Source: Roseivivax isoporae LMG 25204
GTDB taxonomy: Bacteria; Pseudomonadota; Alphaproteobacteria; Rhodobacterales; Rhodobacteraceae
Assembly: GCF_000521865.1 (NCBI RefSeq)
Contig: NZ_JAME01000005.1
Location: forward strand, 124,001 to 188,000
DNA: 64,000 nt
Direction of reading: 5' to 3'
Shown here: positions 54,649-64,000 of the stretch, in pieces
Position numbering within the stretch: position 1 is the first letter of the stretch
How the letters are laid out: each line of letters begins with the position of its first letter
Position numbers and translations under genes: made by a program
The notes under the pieces: model-generated
Databases searched by the model: none
What the model was told of the DNA's origin: nothing
The model's input: only the letters and a program-made list of their open reading frames with translations

Positions 54649-57093
54649 CTAGAAGGGCACGCGCCAGCTGCGCCCGCGGCCCGCGTCCACCTCCGCAAGC
54701 CCCGACGCGTCGAGAAGCCGCGTCACCTCCTCCTCGAGCAGCCGCTCGTCGGCGGCCCCGCGGATCGGCACCCGACCGGGTTCGAGGAAGAGCGGCGCGG
54801 CGAGGGGCGTCACGCGCCGCAGCCGCACGAGGTCGATCCGGTCGCCCACCCGTTCGGCCATCTCGCGGATGCGCTGGAAATCGACGAGCCCGCGCATCGC
54901 CTCCTCCCGCGTGATCTGCAGCAGCAGGTGGTCGGGATCGTAGCGAACCAGCGTGTCGTAGAGGATATCCGAGGACATGGTCGCCTGCCGGCCGGATTTC
55001 CGCTGGCCGCCCACCTGCCGCTCGAGCAGCCCCGCGATATGCGCCGAGGCCCGGAAGGTGCGCTTCATCACCGCGTTGCCGGACAGCCAGCCCTCGAGCC
55101 CCGCCTCGAGCCGGCCGAGATCGAAGAGCGGCGTGGGATCGGTCACCGCGTCGAGCCCCCAGATCAGCGTGGCGTAGTCGGTCGCCACGAACCCCATGGG
55201 CGCGAGCCCCTCCTCCTCCATCCGCTTGGTCAGGAGCAGCCCCAGCGTCTGCATCGCGTTGCGCCCGGCAAAGCCGTAGACCACGAGCTGCTCGCGCCCG
55301 TCATGCGGAAAGCTCTCGATCAGCAGACGCCCCGGCGCGGGCAGGCGCGACACCTCGCGCTGGAGGTGCAGCCATTCGGCGGTGTGGCGCGGCAGCTCGG
55401 GCCAGGCGTCCTGCTGGAACATCGCCACGATGCGGTGCGACAGCTGCGTAGATGTCGCGAACTTCGTGCCCATGAAGGTGGCGATCTTGGGCTTGCGGCC
55501 GGGATCGCGCGTGACCTCCACCGTCATCTCGCGCAGGCCCTCGTAGCGCACGATCTGGCCGCCGATGAGGAACGTATCCCCCGGCGTGAGCGAGGCCGCG
55601 AACCCTTCCTCGATCTCGCCGAGCGGCGCGCCGCCCCGCCCGCGCCAGCGCACCTTGAGCGTGTCGGTGTCCTGGATGGTGCCGATGTTCTGCCGGATGC
55701 GCACGGCCGAGCGCGGGTCGCGCAGCCGCCACAGCCCGTCCTCGCCCTGCACGATCCGCCGCCACTGGTCGTAGGCCCGCAGCGCGTAGCCGCCGGTCGC
55801 GCAGAACTCGAGGCAGGCGTCGAACGCCGCGCGGGTGAGCCCGGCATAGGCCCCGGCCGAGCTCATCTCCGCGAACAGCATGTCGGCGTCGAAGGGACCC
55901 GCGCTCGCCGCGATCAGGATGTGCTGGCAGAGCACGTCGCGCGGGCCGGGGCCCCGCGGCTCGCCGTCGAGGTCGCGGTCCTTGACCGCCTGCAGCGCGG
56001 CCACGCATTCCACCACCTCGAAGCGGTTCGCCGGCACGAGGATCGCCTTCGACGGCGCGTTGTAGCGGTGGTTCGCGCGCCCGATGCGCTGCACCAGCCG
56101 CTTGACGTTCTTGGGGGCCCCCACCTGGATCACGAGGTCCACGTCGCCCCAGTCGATCCCGAGGTCGAGCGAGCCCGTGCAGACGATGGCGCGCAATTGC
56201 CCCGCGACCATTGCCCGCTCGACCTTCTCGCGCTGGCCGCGGTCGAGGCTGCCGTGGTGGATGCCGATGGGCAGCCCCTCCTCGTTGGCGAGCCAGAGGT
56301 TGTGGAAGAAGATCTCGGCCTGCGCGCGGGTGTTGTGGAAGATCAGCGTGGTGCGGTGCCGCCGCACCTCCTCGAGCACCGCGGGGATGGCATAGGCCGC
56401 GCCTCCGCCCGACCAGGGCGGCGCGGTCTCGGTCACCAGCATCGAGATGTCGGGATCGGGACCGGGATCGGCCTCGACGATCTCGCAGGGATCGGGGTGG
56501 CGGGCGAGCATGCGCGCGATCGCCCGCGGATCGTCCACCGTCGCCGACAGCCCCACGCGCCGCAGGTCGGGACAGATCCGCTGGAGACGCGCCAGCGCCA
56601 GCATCAGCTGGTCGCCCCGCTTGGATTCCGCGAGCGCGTGGATCTCGTCAACGATCACGCGCTTCAGCCCCGCGAAGGTGCGCGCCGCATCCTCGTAGGA
56701 GGTCATGAGCGCAAGGCTCTCGGGCGTCGTCAGCAGGATGTGCGGCGGATCGGCCCGCTGCCGCCGCTTGACCGCGTAGGAGGTGTCGCCGGTGCGGTCC
56801 TCGACCCGCACCCCGAGCCCCGCCTCCTCGACCGGCGTGCGCAGGTTGCGCTTGATGTCGGCCGCGAGCGCCTTGAGCGGGCTGACATAGAGCGTGTGCA
56901 GCCCGGCGCGCGGCGCCTCGGCGAGATCCGCGAGCGTCGGCAGGAACCCGGCGAGCGTCTTGCCCCCGCCGGTCGGCGCGATCAGCAGGAGCGCCGGCGC
57001 GCCCGCGCGGTCGAGCATGGCGCGCTGGTGGGGATGGAGCTGCCATCCGCGCGCGTCGAACCAGTCGCGAAGGGCCGGGGGCAAGGCGGTCAT
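54649..57093 (-). CDS. Ligase-associated DNA-repair DEXH-box helicase (Lhr-like)
   Basis: An 814-residue SF2 helicase of the Lhr family. Motif I APTGGGKT, motif Ia YVSPLKALA, TTPESLAL, DEIH box (VIVDEIHAL), SAT motif GLSATVDDP, motif V-VI TGSLDLGIDWGDVD and QRIGRANHR. The C-terminal Lhr-core winged-helix region follows. Such genes usually neighbour pdeM, an exonuclease and an ATP-dependent ligase; here pdeM lies 1.7 kb away and the other two are absent. ATG 57093 is favoured; another lies 9 nt upstream. Confidence 0.92.
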   Translation of the reverse strand: MTALPPALRDWFDARGWQLHPHQRAMLDRAGAPALLLIAPTGGGKTLAGFLPTLADLAEAPRAGLHTLYVSPLKALAADIKRNLRTPVEEAGLGVRVEDRTGDTSYAVKRRQRADPPHILLTTPESLALMTSYEDAARTFAGLKRVIVDEIHALAESKRGDQLMLALARLQRICPDLRRVGLSATVDDPRAIARMLARHPDPCEIVEADPGPDPDISMLVTETAPPWSGGGAAYAIPAVLEEVRRHRTTLIFHNTRAQAEIFFHNLWLANEEGLPIGIHHGSLDRGQREKVERAMVAGQLRAIVCTGSLDLGIDWGDVDLVIQVGAPKNVKRLVQRIGRANHRYNAPSKAILVPANRFEVVECVAALQAVKDRDLDGEPRGPGPRDVLCQHILIAASAGPFDADMLFAEMSSAGAYAGLTRAAFDACLEFCATGGYALRAYDQWRRIVQGEDGLWRLRDPRSAVRIRQNIGTIQDTDTLKVRWRGRGGAPLGEIEEGFAASLTPGDTFLIGGQIVRYEGLREMTVEVTRDPGRKPKIATFMGTKFATSTQLSHRIVAMFQQDAWPELPRHTAEWLHLQREVSRLPAPGRLLIESFPHDGREQLVVYGFAGRNAMQTLGLLLTKRMEEEGLAPMGFVATDYATLIWGLDAVTDPTPLFDLGRLEAGLEGWLSGNAVMKRTFRASAHIAGLLERQVGGQRKSGRQATMSSDILYDTLVRYDPDHLLLQITREEAMRGLVDFQRIREMAERVGDRIDLVRLRRVTPLAAPLFLEPGRVPIRGAADERLLEEEVTRLLDASGLAEVDAGRGRSWRVPF

Positions 57094-57242
57094 AATCCGC
57101 AAATCTATGTGTCCCGGGCCAAAGGCAAGGCGGCGCCGGCGCTCGCGTTAACCCTCTGCCGCGAAATGCGTTGCCGGATCCGGGGCGCATCTGGGATTGT
57201 ACCGCCCGGTGCAGGGGTGCGCGCAGTGCGGGGTGGAACGTC

Positions 57243-58244
57243 ATGCTGTGGCTGACAGGACCGGTGGGCGCCATGCTGCTGGGCTCGGTCGCCGTGATCG
57301 GCACGGGCCAGCCGGTGGACGACGCGGAGGCCGAGGACGGGTCCGACCTCGACGATCCCGAACTGCCGCGCGCGGCCGTCCCGGATGGGGAGCCCGCCAT
57401 CGAGGGCCCGCCCGCCGCCGACCTTCCGGATTTCGCCGTGTCGCCCGAGGGCGGGATCATCGCCACCGGCAGCTCCGGCAGCGACGTGCTGTCGGGAAGC
57501 CCGCTCACCGACCTGATGGACGGCGCAGGCGGCGCCGACACGCTCGCCGGCGCGGATGGCGATGACGCGCTGGCGGGTGGCGACGGCGCCGACGCGCTCG
57601 ATGGCGGCCGCGACGCGGACACCCTGCACGGCGAGGGCGGCGGCGACCTGATCCGCGGCGGTGCGGGCGGCGACCACCTGTTCGGCCACGACGGCGCCGA
57701 CGACCTCCATGGCGAGGCGGGCGACGACGTGATCTGGGGCGGGCTCGGGCACGACCTCCTCCGCGGCGGGGAGGGCGCGGATTCGCTGCACGGACGCGAG
57801 GACAACGACACGCTCGCGGGCGGCGACGGCGCCGACGCGCTGTTCGGCGGGAACGGCGACGACCTGGTCGACGGCCGCGAGGCGGGGGAGGCGACCGACT
57901 ACGTGAACGGCGGCGGCGGGGACGACACGCTCGTCGCGGACGCGGGCGACGTCCTGACCGGCGGCACAGGCGCCGACGCCTTCCTCGTCGGCCCGTGGAC
58001 GGCGGCGGACGGCGCCGCGACGCTCATGGACTTCGACCCGGCCGAGGACCAGCTGGTCGTCTTCTACGATCCGGCGGCCGGTGCCCTGCCGGCCCTGTCG
58101 CTTGCGCCCGACGCGGACGATCCGGACGTCACGCACCTGCTGATCGACGGGGCGGCGGTCGCGACCATGGCCACCGCGGCGGCCCCCGCGCTCGACACGG
58201 TGGCGTTCCTGCCGCAGGACCTCGCGCCCGCCTTGCCCGGCTGA
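57243..58244 (+). CDS. RTX-type calcium-binding protein with N-terminal membrane segment
   Basis: A 333-residue acidic protein. Residues 2-22 form a hydrophobic segment ([19 protein letters not shown]), followed by an acidic linker and about seventeen RTX nonapeptides (residues 76-250, patterns like GGDGADALD and GEAGDDVIW) that bind Ca2+ in a beta-roll. The last 80 residues contain a partial repeat. No secretion ATPase is nearby. Function unknown; surface anchor or adhesin-like roles are possible. Divergent from the helicase. Confidence 0.8.
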   Translation: MLWLTGPVGAMLLGSVAVIGTGQPVDDAEAEDGSDLDDPELPRAAVPDGEPAIEGPPAADLPDFAVSPEGGIIATGSSGSDVLSGSPLTDLMDGAGGADTLAGADGDDALAGGDGADALDGGRDADTLHGEGGGDLIRGGAGGDHLFGHDGADDLHGEAGDDVIWGGLGHDLLRGGEGADSLHGREDNDTLAGGDGADALFGGNGDDLVDGREAGEATDYVNGGGGDDTLVADAGDVLTGGTGADAFLVGPWTAADGAATLMDFDPAEDQLVVFYDPAAGALPALSLAPDADDPDVTHLLIDGAAVATMATAAAPALDTVAFLPQDLAPALPG

Positions 58245-58380
58245 CGCCGCCCCCCTTTCCAACCGGCGCGAAAACCCCTATACGCGCGCATCCGGCCCGC
58301 GTGGCCGGACCTCTCCACGGGCCCTGCTGGACGACATCCCGGCTTGCGCCATCCCGCAACACCAGATCAAGGAGACCCCG

Positions 58381-58650
58381 ATGTCGATCACCGCGGAAGA
58401 AAAGACCCGCCTGATGAAGGAATACGCGACGACCGAGGGCGACACCGGTTCGCCCGAGGTGCAGGTCGCCATCCTGACCTCGCGCATCACGACCCTGACC
58501 GAGCACTTCAAGACCCACACCAAGGACAACCATTCCCGGCGTGGCCTGCTGAAGCTCGTGGCCCAGCGCCGCAAGCTGCTCGACTACCTCAAGGCGCGCG
58601 ACGAGGAGCGGTACAAGACCCTCATCGGCAAGCTCGGCATCCGTCGCTGA
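58381..58650 (+). CDS. rpsO: 30S ribosomal protein S15
   Basis: Primary 16S rRNA-binding protein of the 30S platform. 89 residues: [29 protein letters not shown] (with the conserved GDTGSPEVQ), [20 protein letters not shown], and the terminal LGIRR. CAAGGAGACC precedes the ATG. In many bacteria pnp follows rpsO; here pnp is separate and on the other strand. Confidence 0.98.
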   Translation: MSITAEEKTRLMKEYATTEGDTGSPEVQVAILTSRITTLTEHFKTHTKDNHSRRGLLKLVAQRRKLLDYLKARDEERYKTLIGKLGIRR

Positions 58651-58775
58651 GCCTCTTCGACGCGCGCGCATCGCGCCGCGCATCACCCCCGAGCTTCGCG
58701 CCTGCCCGGGCCTCCCGGGCGGCGCACCCCGCCGCGGCCCTTGCCGCGCGTCCTGTCCGGGATTATGGACAAAGC

Positions 58776-59441
58776 ATGAACGCCCACGCCTTCAGCTTCT
58801 CCGGCGCGACGCTGCATGCCCTGCCTTCCGGCGGCCTGTTCTGGCCGGACGAGTCGCTTCTGGTGGTCTCCGACCTGCATCTCGGCAAATGCGCTCGGCT
58901 CGCCGAATGGGGCGGCGCGGCCCTGCCCCCCTACGACACGACCGAGACGCTGCGCCGGCTCGAGGACGACCTGGCCGCGACCGGCGCGACCTCGGTCCTG
59001 TGCCTCGGCGACAGCTTCGACAGCGTGGGCATCGGGGCAGCCCTTCCCGAGGACGACCGCGCGCGCATCGCGGGGCTCCAGTCCGGCCGCGACTGGATCT
59101 GGATCGAGGGAAACCACGACCGCGGCCCCTGCGGCCCGGGCGGACGCCATTGCGACACGCTCGTGCGGAGCGGCCTGACCTTCCGCCACATCGCGACGCG
59201 CGACGGCACCGGCGAGGTGTCGGGCCATTACCACCCCAAGGCGCAGCTCTTCGCCCGCGGGCGCGCGATCTCGCGGCCCTGTTTCCTCGTGGACGCGGTG
59301 CGCCTGATCCTGCCGGCCTACGGCGTCTATGCGGGCGGCCTGCGCACCGACAGCGCCACCCTGTCGCGCCTCATGGACGCGCCGGCGCAGGCGATCCTCA
59401 CCGGCACCCGCCCCGTCGCCATCCCCATGCCGCGGCTCTAG
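58776..59441 (+). CDS. pdeM: Ligase-associated DNA-damage endonuclease PdeM
   Basis: A 221-residue calcineurin-like metallophosphatase. Ligands: SDLHLGK (Asp-x-His, residues 32-38), CLGDSFDS (Asp), IEGNHDRG (Asn-His), and SGHYHPKAQL (His-x-His). Known to group with the Lhr-like helicase (here at 54649-57093), an exonuclease and a ligase in a four-gene repair module. Here only helicase and PdeM are found, separated by the RTX-type gene and rpsO. ATG 58776 fits the family length. Confidence 0.9.
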   Translation: MNAHAFSFSGATLHALPSGGLFWPDESLLVVSDLHLGKCARLAEWGGAALPPYDTTETLRRLEDDLAATGATSVLCLGDSFDSVGIGAALPEDDRARIAGLQSGRDWIWIEGNHDRGPCGPGGRHCDTLVRSGLTFRHIATRDGTGEVSGHYHPKAQLFARGRAISRPCFLVDAVRLILPAYGVYAGGLRTDSATLSRLMDAPAQAILTGTRPVAIPMPRL

Positions 59442-59502
59442 GCACTTGCCGGCGTCCGCACCGCGTGCTCCTCTGGCACGCATGGACGACGGACGGACAG
59501 AC

Positions 59503-59919
59503 ATGCCCGGCATCGAGGCGCGGATCCGCGACAGTTTCGCGCGACAAACGCTGATGACCACGTTCGGCGCGTCGATCCGGTCGATCGCTCCGGGCGAGGT
59601 CGAACTCGAGGCGCCGATCCTGCCCATCGCGCGCCAGCAGCAGGGCTACGGGCATGCCGGGCTGACATTTGCGCTGGGCGACACCGCCGCGGGCTACGCC
59701 GCGCTGACGCGCGCGCCCGATGGCCACGAGGTGCTGACCTCCGAGATCAAGATCAACCTGCTGTCGCCCGCGCGCGGCGACCGGCTGATCGCCCGCGGCC
59801 GCGTGGTGAAACCCGGGCGCCGCCTGATCGTGGTCCTGTCCGAAGTCTTTGCCGAGGATCAGGGCCGCGAGACGCAGATCGCCCTCCTCACCGGGACGAT
59901 GGTGCCCGTCGCGCTCTGA
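59503..59919 (+). CDS. PaaI-type hotdog thioesterase
   Basis: A 138-residue hotdog protein: FGASIRSIAPGEVELEAPIL then QQQGYGHAGLTFALGDTAAGYA with the HxG/Asp motif of the 4HBT/PaaI family, and LTSEIKINLLSPARGDRLIARGRVVKPGRRL. It hydrolyses acyl-CoA thioesters; the substrate is unknown. ATG 59503 chosen for GGACGG upstream; an in-frame ATG 21 nt earlier is an alternative. Separated from pdeM by 61 nt. Confidence 0.88.
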   Translation: MPGIEARIRDSFARQTLMTTFGASIRSIAPGEVELEAPILPIARQQQGYGHAGLTFALGDTAAGYAALTRAPDGHEVLTSEIKINLLSPARGDRLIARGRVVKPGRRLIVVLSEVFAEDQGRETQIALLTGTMVPVAL

Positions 59920-59922
59920 GCC

Positions 59923-60522
59923 TTAGCCGCGCGGCAGCGCCTCGTGGTGCGCCCAGAGCCGCTGCGCCGGCACGTGCAGCCTGAGGACGTCGCCCGCGCG
60001 CAGGTCCCCCGGCCGCTCGACCCAGGCGGTGACGCCGCGCCGGCCCTCGGCTGCCCGCTTGAACCGCTTGCCGAAGCCCTGCCGGTCCGCCTCGATCTCG
60101 CGCGCGGGCAGCATGCAGGGGCGGTTCTGCATGTCGACGACCAGCGTCACGCCGTCCGGCCCCTGCAGCCGCGAGGAGGGCGGCAGATGGCTCAGGTCCG
60201 GCAGACCCTCGAGCACCAGGCTCGCGCCCAGCCATTCCGGCCGGACCGCGTCGAGGCCCATCTCGGCCGCGATCCGGGCAAGCTCCTCGGCCGAAACGAG
60301 CGACAGCTGGCGCACGTTGCGGATCTCGGTGCCGCGGGGATGCTGGGCGGTCACGCGCGAACAGGAGGGCCGCGTCAGCCCCGCATGGCGCTCGCCTGCC
60401 TGCCCCTCCCAGCCGAGGGTCATGTGCGCGACGGGTTCCGACCGGATGCCGGCGCCATCCGGCGCGACGATGCCGAGCCAGGTGATGCGACCGTGAAAGT
60501 CGGTGGGCGCCAGCGCCGGCAT
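59923..60522 (-). CDS. MOSC domain-containing protein
   Basis: A 199-residue MOSC (molybdenum cofactor sulfurase C-terminal) protein: RNVRQLSLVSAEELARIAAEMGLDAVRPEWLGASLVLEGL and GDVLRLHVP; conserved Cys in NRPCMLPA. MOSC proteins handle sulfur/molybdenum cofactor chemistry; no specific substrate can be assigned. Convergent with the thioesterase gene, 3 nt apart. Confidence 0.88.
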   Translation of the reverse strand: MPALAPTDFHGRITWLGIVAPDGAGIRSEPVAHMTLGWEGQAGERHAGLTRPSCSRVTAQHPRGTEIRNVRQLSLVSAEELARIAAEMGLDAVRPEWLGASLVLEGLPDLSHLPPSSRLQGPDGVTLVVDMQNRPCMLPAREIEADRQGFGKRFKRAAEGRRGVTAWVERPGDLRAGDVLRLHVPAQRLWAHHEALPRG

Positions 60523-60540
60523 GCGACCTCTCCCGCGGCC

Positions 60541-61313
60541 CTAGCGATCGACCGTGAAGAACAGCCGGCGGAAGGGGAACAGCACCTTGCCGCGCGCATC
60601 CGTCGGGTAGGCCTTGCCGATCGACGCCTCGTAAGCCGCGATCAGCCGGGCGCGTTCGGCATCCTCAAGCCGCTGCAGGATCGGCCGGGCATAGGTGCCC
60701 TCGGTGAACCGCCGCACCGGGTTGCCCTCGCCGTCCGGGGCAAGCTCCTGGTAATATTCGGTTTCCCACAGCGTCACGCGGCCGAGCGGCGCGAGGATCC
60801 GGTGATATTCGGCCGGCAGCAGCGTGCGTGGCAGTTCGCTGGCATCGACGCGGCCGGGGAACATCTCCTCGGCGATCTGTACCCAGAGCCGGTGCGAGGG
60901 CGCGTTGTTCTGGTGCGGCATCTGAACGGCGAGCGTGCCGCCTTCGGCCAGCATGCCCGCGAGCCGCGGCATCAGCGTCGCGTGGTCGCCCACCCAGTGC
61001 AGCACCGCGTTCGAAAAGATCAGCGCCGGCGGCGTATCGGGCTGCCACGCCTCGAGGTCGGTCTCGACCAGGTCAGCATAGACGCCGGTGAGCCGCGCAT
61101 GGGCCTGCATGGCCGGGCTCGAATCGACACCCACCAGGCGGCGGCGCAATTGCTGCAACGCCGGCCCCGCGGCCCCGGTACCGCAGCCCAGGTCGATCAC
61201 GTCACCTTCGGGCAACGGGCCGAGCGCGCGCATGAGATCCAGCGCGGGCCGCAACCTGAAGCCCCGGAACCTGTGATAGGTCCCGGGGCTCCAGTCGGTA
61301 TCTCCGGCTTCCG

Positions 61314-61317
<4 letters not shown>
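60541..61317 (-). CDS. tam: Trans-aconitate 2-methyltransferase-like enzyme
   Basis: A 258-residue SAM methyltransferase: [21 protein letters not shown] at the start, motif [40 protein letters not shown], and [12 protein letters not shown]. This arrangement is typical of Tam, which methylates trans-aconitate, an aconitase by-product. The start overlaps the ftsH stop (ATGA, 61314-61317), so translation is coupled to ftsH. Confidence 0.88.
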
Positions 61318-63236
<1,919 letters not shown>

Positions 63237-63245
63237 GAGAGGGAT

Positions 63246-63251
63246 CTCCTT
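63246..63251 (-). promoter_or_regulatory. Ribosome-binding site that sets the TTG start of ftsH
   Basis: AAGGAG on the minus strand, 9 nt before TTG 63236. It lies within the longer reading frame from 63287, so it is decisive for the start choice. Confidence 0.75.
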
Positions 63252-63317
63252 GCAGAGGTTTGCTGGTCGCACCCGGGCGACCTGCACCCGGACAACATAA
63301 GGATTGGGGCGCCATCT

Positions 63318-64000
63318 TCAATCGGAAAGCAGGAACGCGGTGAAGGGGGACCGCCTGTCGCGGACCGCGTGGGCCGGGCCGAAGCCCATCGGCGCGAAGC
63401 CCGCCAGCGCGCCGTCCCGCCAGAGCGCCGGGCAGGCGCGCGCGATGCGCAGCGGCGGCGCGCCCTCGGGCGGGTTTTCCCGCAGATGCGCGGGGATTTG
63501 CGCCCAACCGTCCACGCCGAGGGCGCGCACCTCGCAGTCCTCGATCCCGGCGCCGTCGATCTGGTGGCGCCCGTCCCACGCGGATGCGGGCCCCGGGGCC
63601 GCGACCACGTGGCGCACCGCCGCGAAGTCGCGCCAGACACGGATCGTGCGCCGCCCGCATTCCGCCTCGGCGCCGTGCAGCGTGCCCCGCCCGCCGGACA
63701 GGAGCGTCTCGACCAGCGCCTCGACCGCCGGGCCGCGCGGCCGGTACTCCGCGCCCGAGGTCCAGGTCAGCGCCGCCGCGACCAGCCGCACCTGCGTCTC
63801 GCGGTCCGACGCCTCGACCACGCCGCGGTCGAACGTCAGGGCACCGGCGACCCCCTCGGGGGCCGCGGCGTCCATGGCCGCCCGTGCGAGGTCCCGCGTC
63901 CGGGCCTCGAGCGCCCGCCGCGCCCGGCGCATCCGCCCGGCCGCGGCGGCGAGCGTGTCCGCGCCGAGCCCCTCCGCCGCCATCAGCGCCACGAGCCGCC
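63318..64000 (-). CDS. tilS: tRNA(Ile)-lysidine synthase, C-terminal part; 5' end outside window
   Basis: TilS makes lysidine at C34 of tRNA-Ile(CAU). Only the C-terminal part (about 227 residues) is present; the PP-loop catalytic domain lies beyond the window. The visible part (MRRARRALEARTRDLARAA, then GALTFDRG and a substrate-binding tail) fits an alphaproteobacterial TilS, and the position just upstream of ftsH is typical. Assignment rests partly on this context since the signature domain is missing. Confidence 0.78.
   Translation of the reverse strand, partial: RLVALMAAEGLGADTLAAAAGRMRRARRALEARTRDLARAAMDAAAPEGVAGALTFDRGVVEASDRETQVRLVAAALTWTSGAEYRPRGPAVEALVETLLSGGRGTLHGAEAECGRRTIRVWRDFAAVRHVVAAPGPASAWDGRHQIDGAGIEDCEVRALGVDGWAQIPAHLRENPPEGAPPLRIARACPALWRDGALAGFAPMGFGPAHAVRDRRSPFTAFLLSD

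Noticed and set aside
53893-57255. 1120-residue plus-strand ORF
   Set aside because: It covers the HdeA-like gene and helicase in antisense; low-complexity Arg/Pro/His composition typical of high-GC shadow frames.

Overview
The window is a very GC-rich, gene-dense bacterial chromosome segment with only core-type genes. A GcrA-type cell-cycle regulator and the GANTC methylase CcrM point to Alphaproteobacteria. The ihfB-lapA-trpF order, the GcrA C-terminus, the PreTA pyrimidine pathway and the urease gene order fit a member of the Rhodobacterales (roseobacter/Paracoccaceae group). This is inference from gene content; no 16S gene is present. I see no phage, insertion sequence, integrase or CRISPR array.

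Layout. 0-7.7 kb: reductive pyrimidine catabolism (preT, preA, a ureidopropionase-type amidohydrolase, and dihydropyrimidinase cut by the left edge) around a RutR-like TetR regulator. Two matching palindromic operator candidates lie in the two control regions. An acyltransferase and a small lipoprotein sit between the amidohydrolase and hydA. 8-12.5 kb: YbjN protein, proC, CsaA-like protein, KAS III-type synthase, thymidine kinase, solo LuxR regulator. 12.9-19.6 kb: rimO, FUSC-like membrane protein, gcrA, lone ABC-2 permease, ychF, MATE exporter. 19.7-29.6 kb: a nickel-urease block, all on the minus strand. It reads ureD-A-J-B, two unfamiliar genes, ureC, a DUF1127-like gene, ureE-F-G, an epimerase, a DUF1007 protein and a NicO-type nickel/cobalt permease.

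29.8-37 kb: trmO, then a Liv-type ABC importer with a fused LivH-LivM permease. It is preceded by a Rieske oxygenase and a divergent MarR regulator, which suggests uptake and first attack of an aromatic compound. 37-45.5 kb: MsbA-like exporter, tRNA-Gly, a cupredoxin-like protein without copper ligands, a methyltransferase, a 5'-nucleotidase, DUF952-pyrD, then trpF-lapA-ihfB. 45.7-49.6 kb: rpsA, ccrM, rnhB. The ccrM leader carries three GANTC sites in 39 bp. 49.7-59.9 kb: a repeat-rich secreted protein, a small secreted protein overlapping a membrane-anchored winged-helix protein, pnp, an HdeA-like protein with a Ser/Gly/Asp insert, a ligase-associated helicase, an RTX-like protein, rpsO, pdeM and a thioesterase. 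60-64 kb: MOSC protein, tam-like methyltransferase, ftsH, and tilS cut by the right edge.

Most unusual items: the paired RutR-type operators, the non-standard genes inside the urease operon, the membrane-anchored OmpR-type winged-helix protein with its overlapping secreted partner, the HdeA-like protein with a repeat insert, and the GANTC cluster at ccrM. Starts were chosen from visible ribosome-binding sites and family N-termini; weak ones are flagged.
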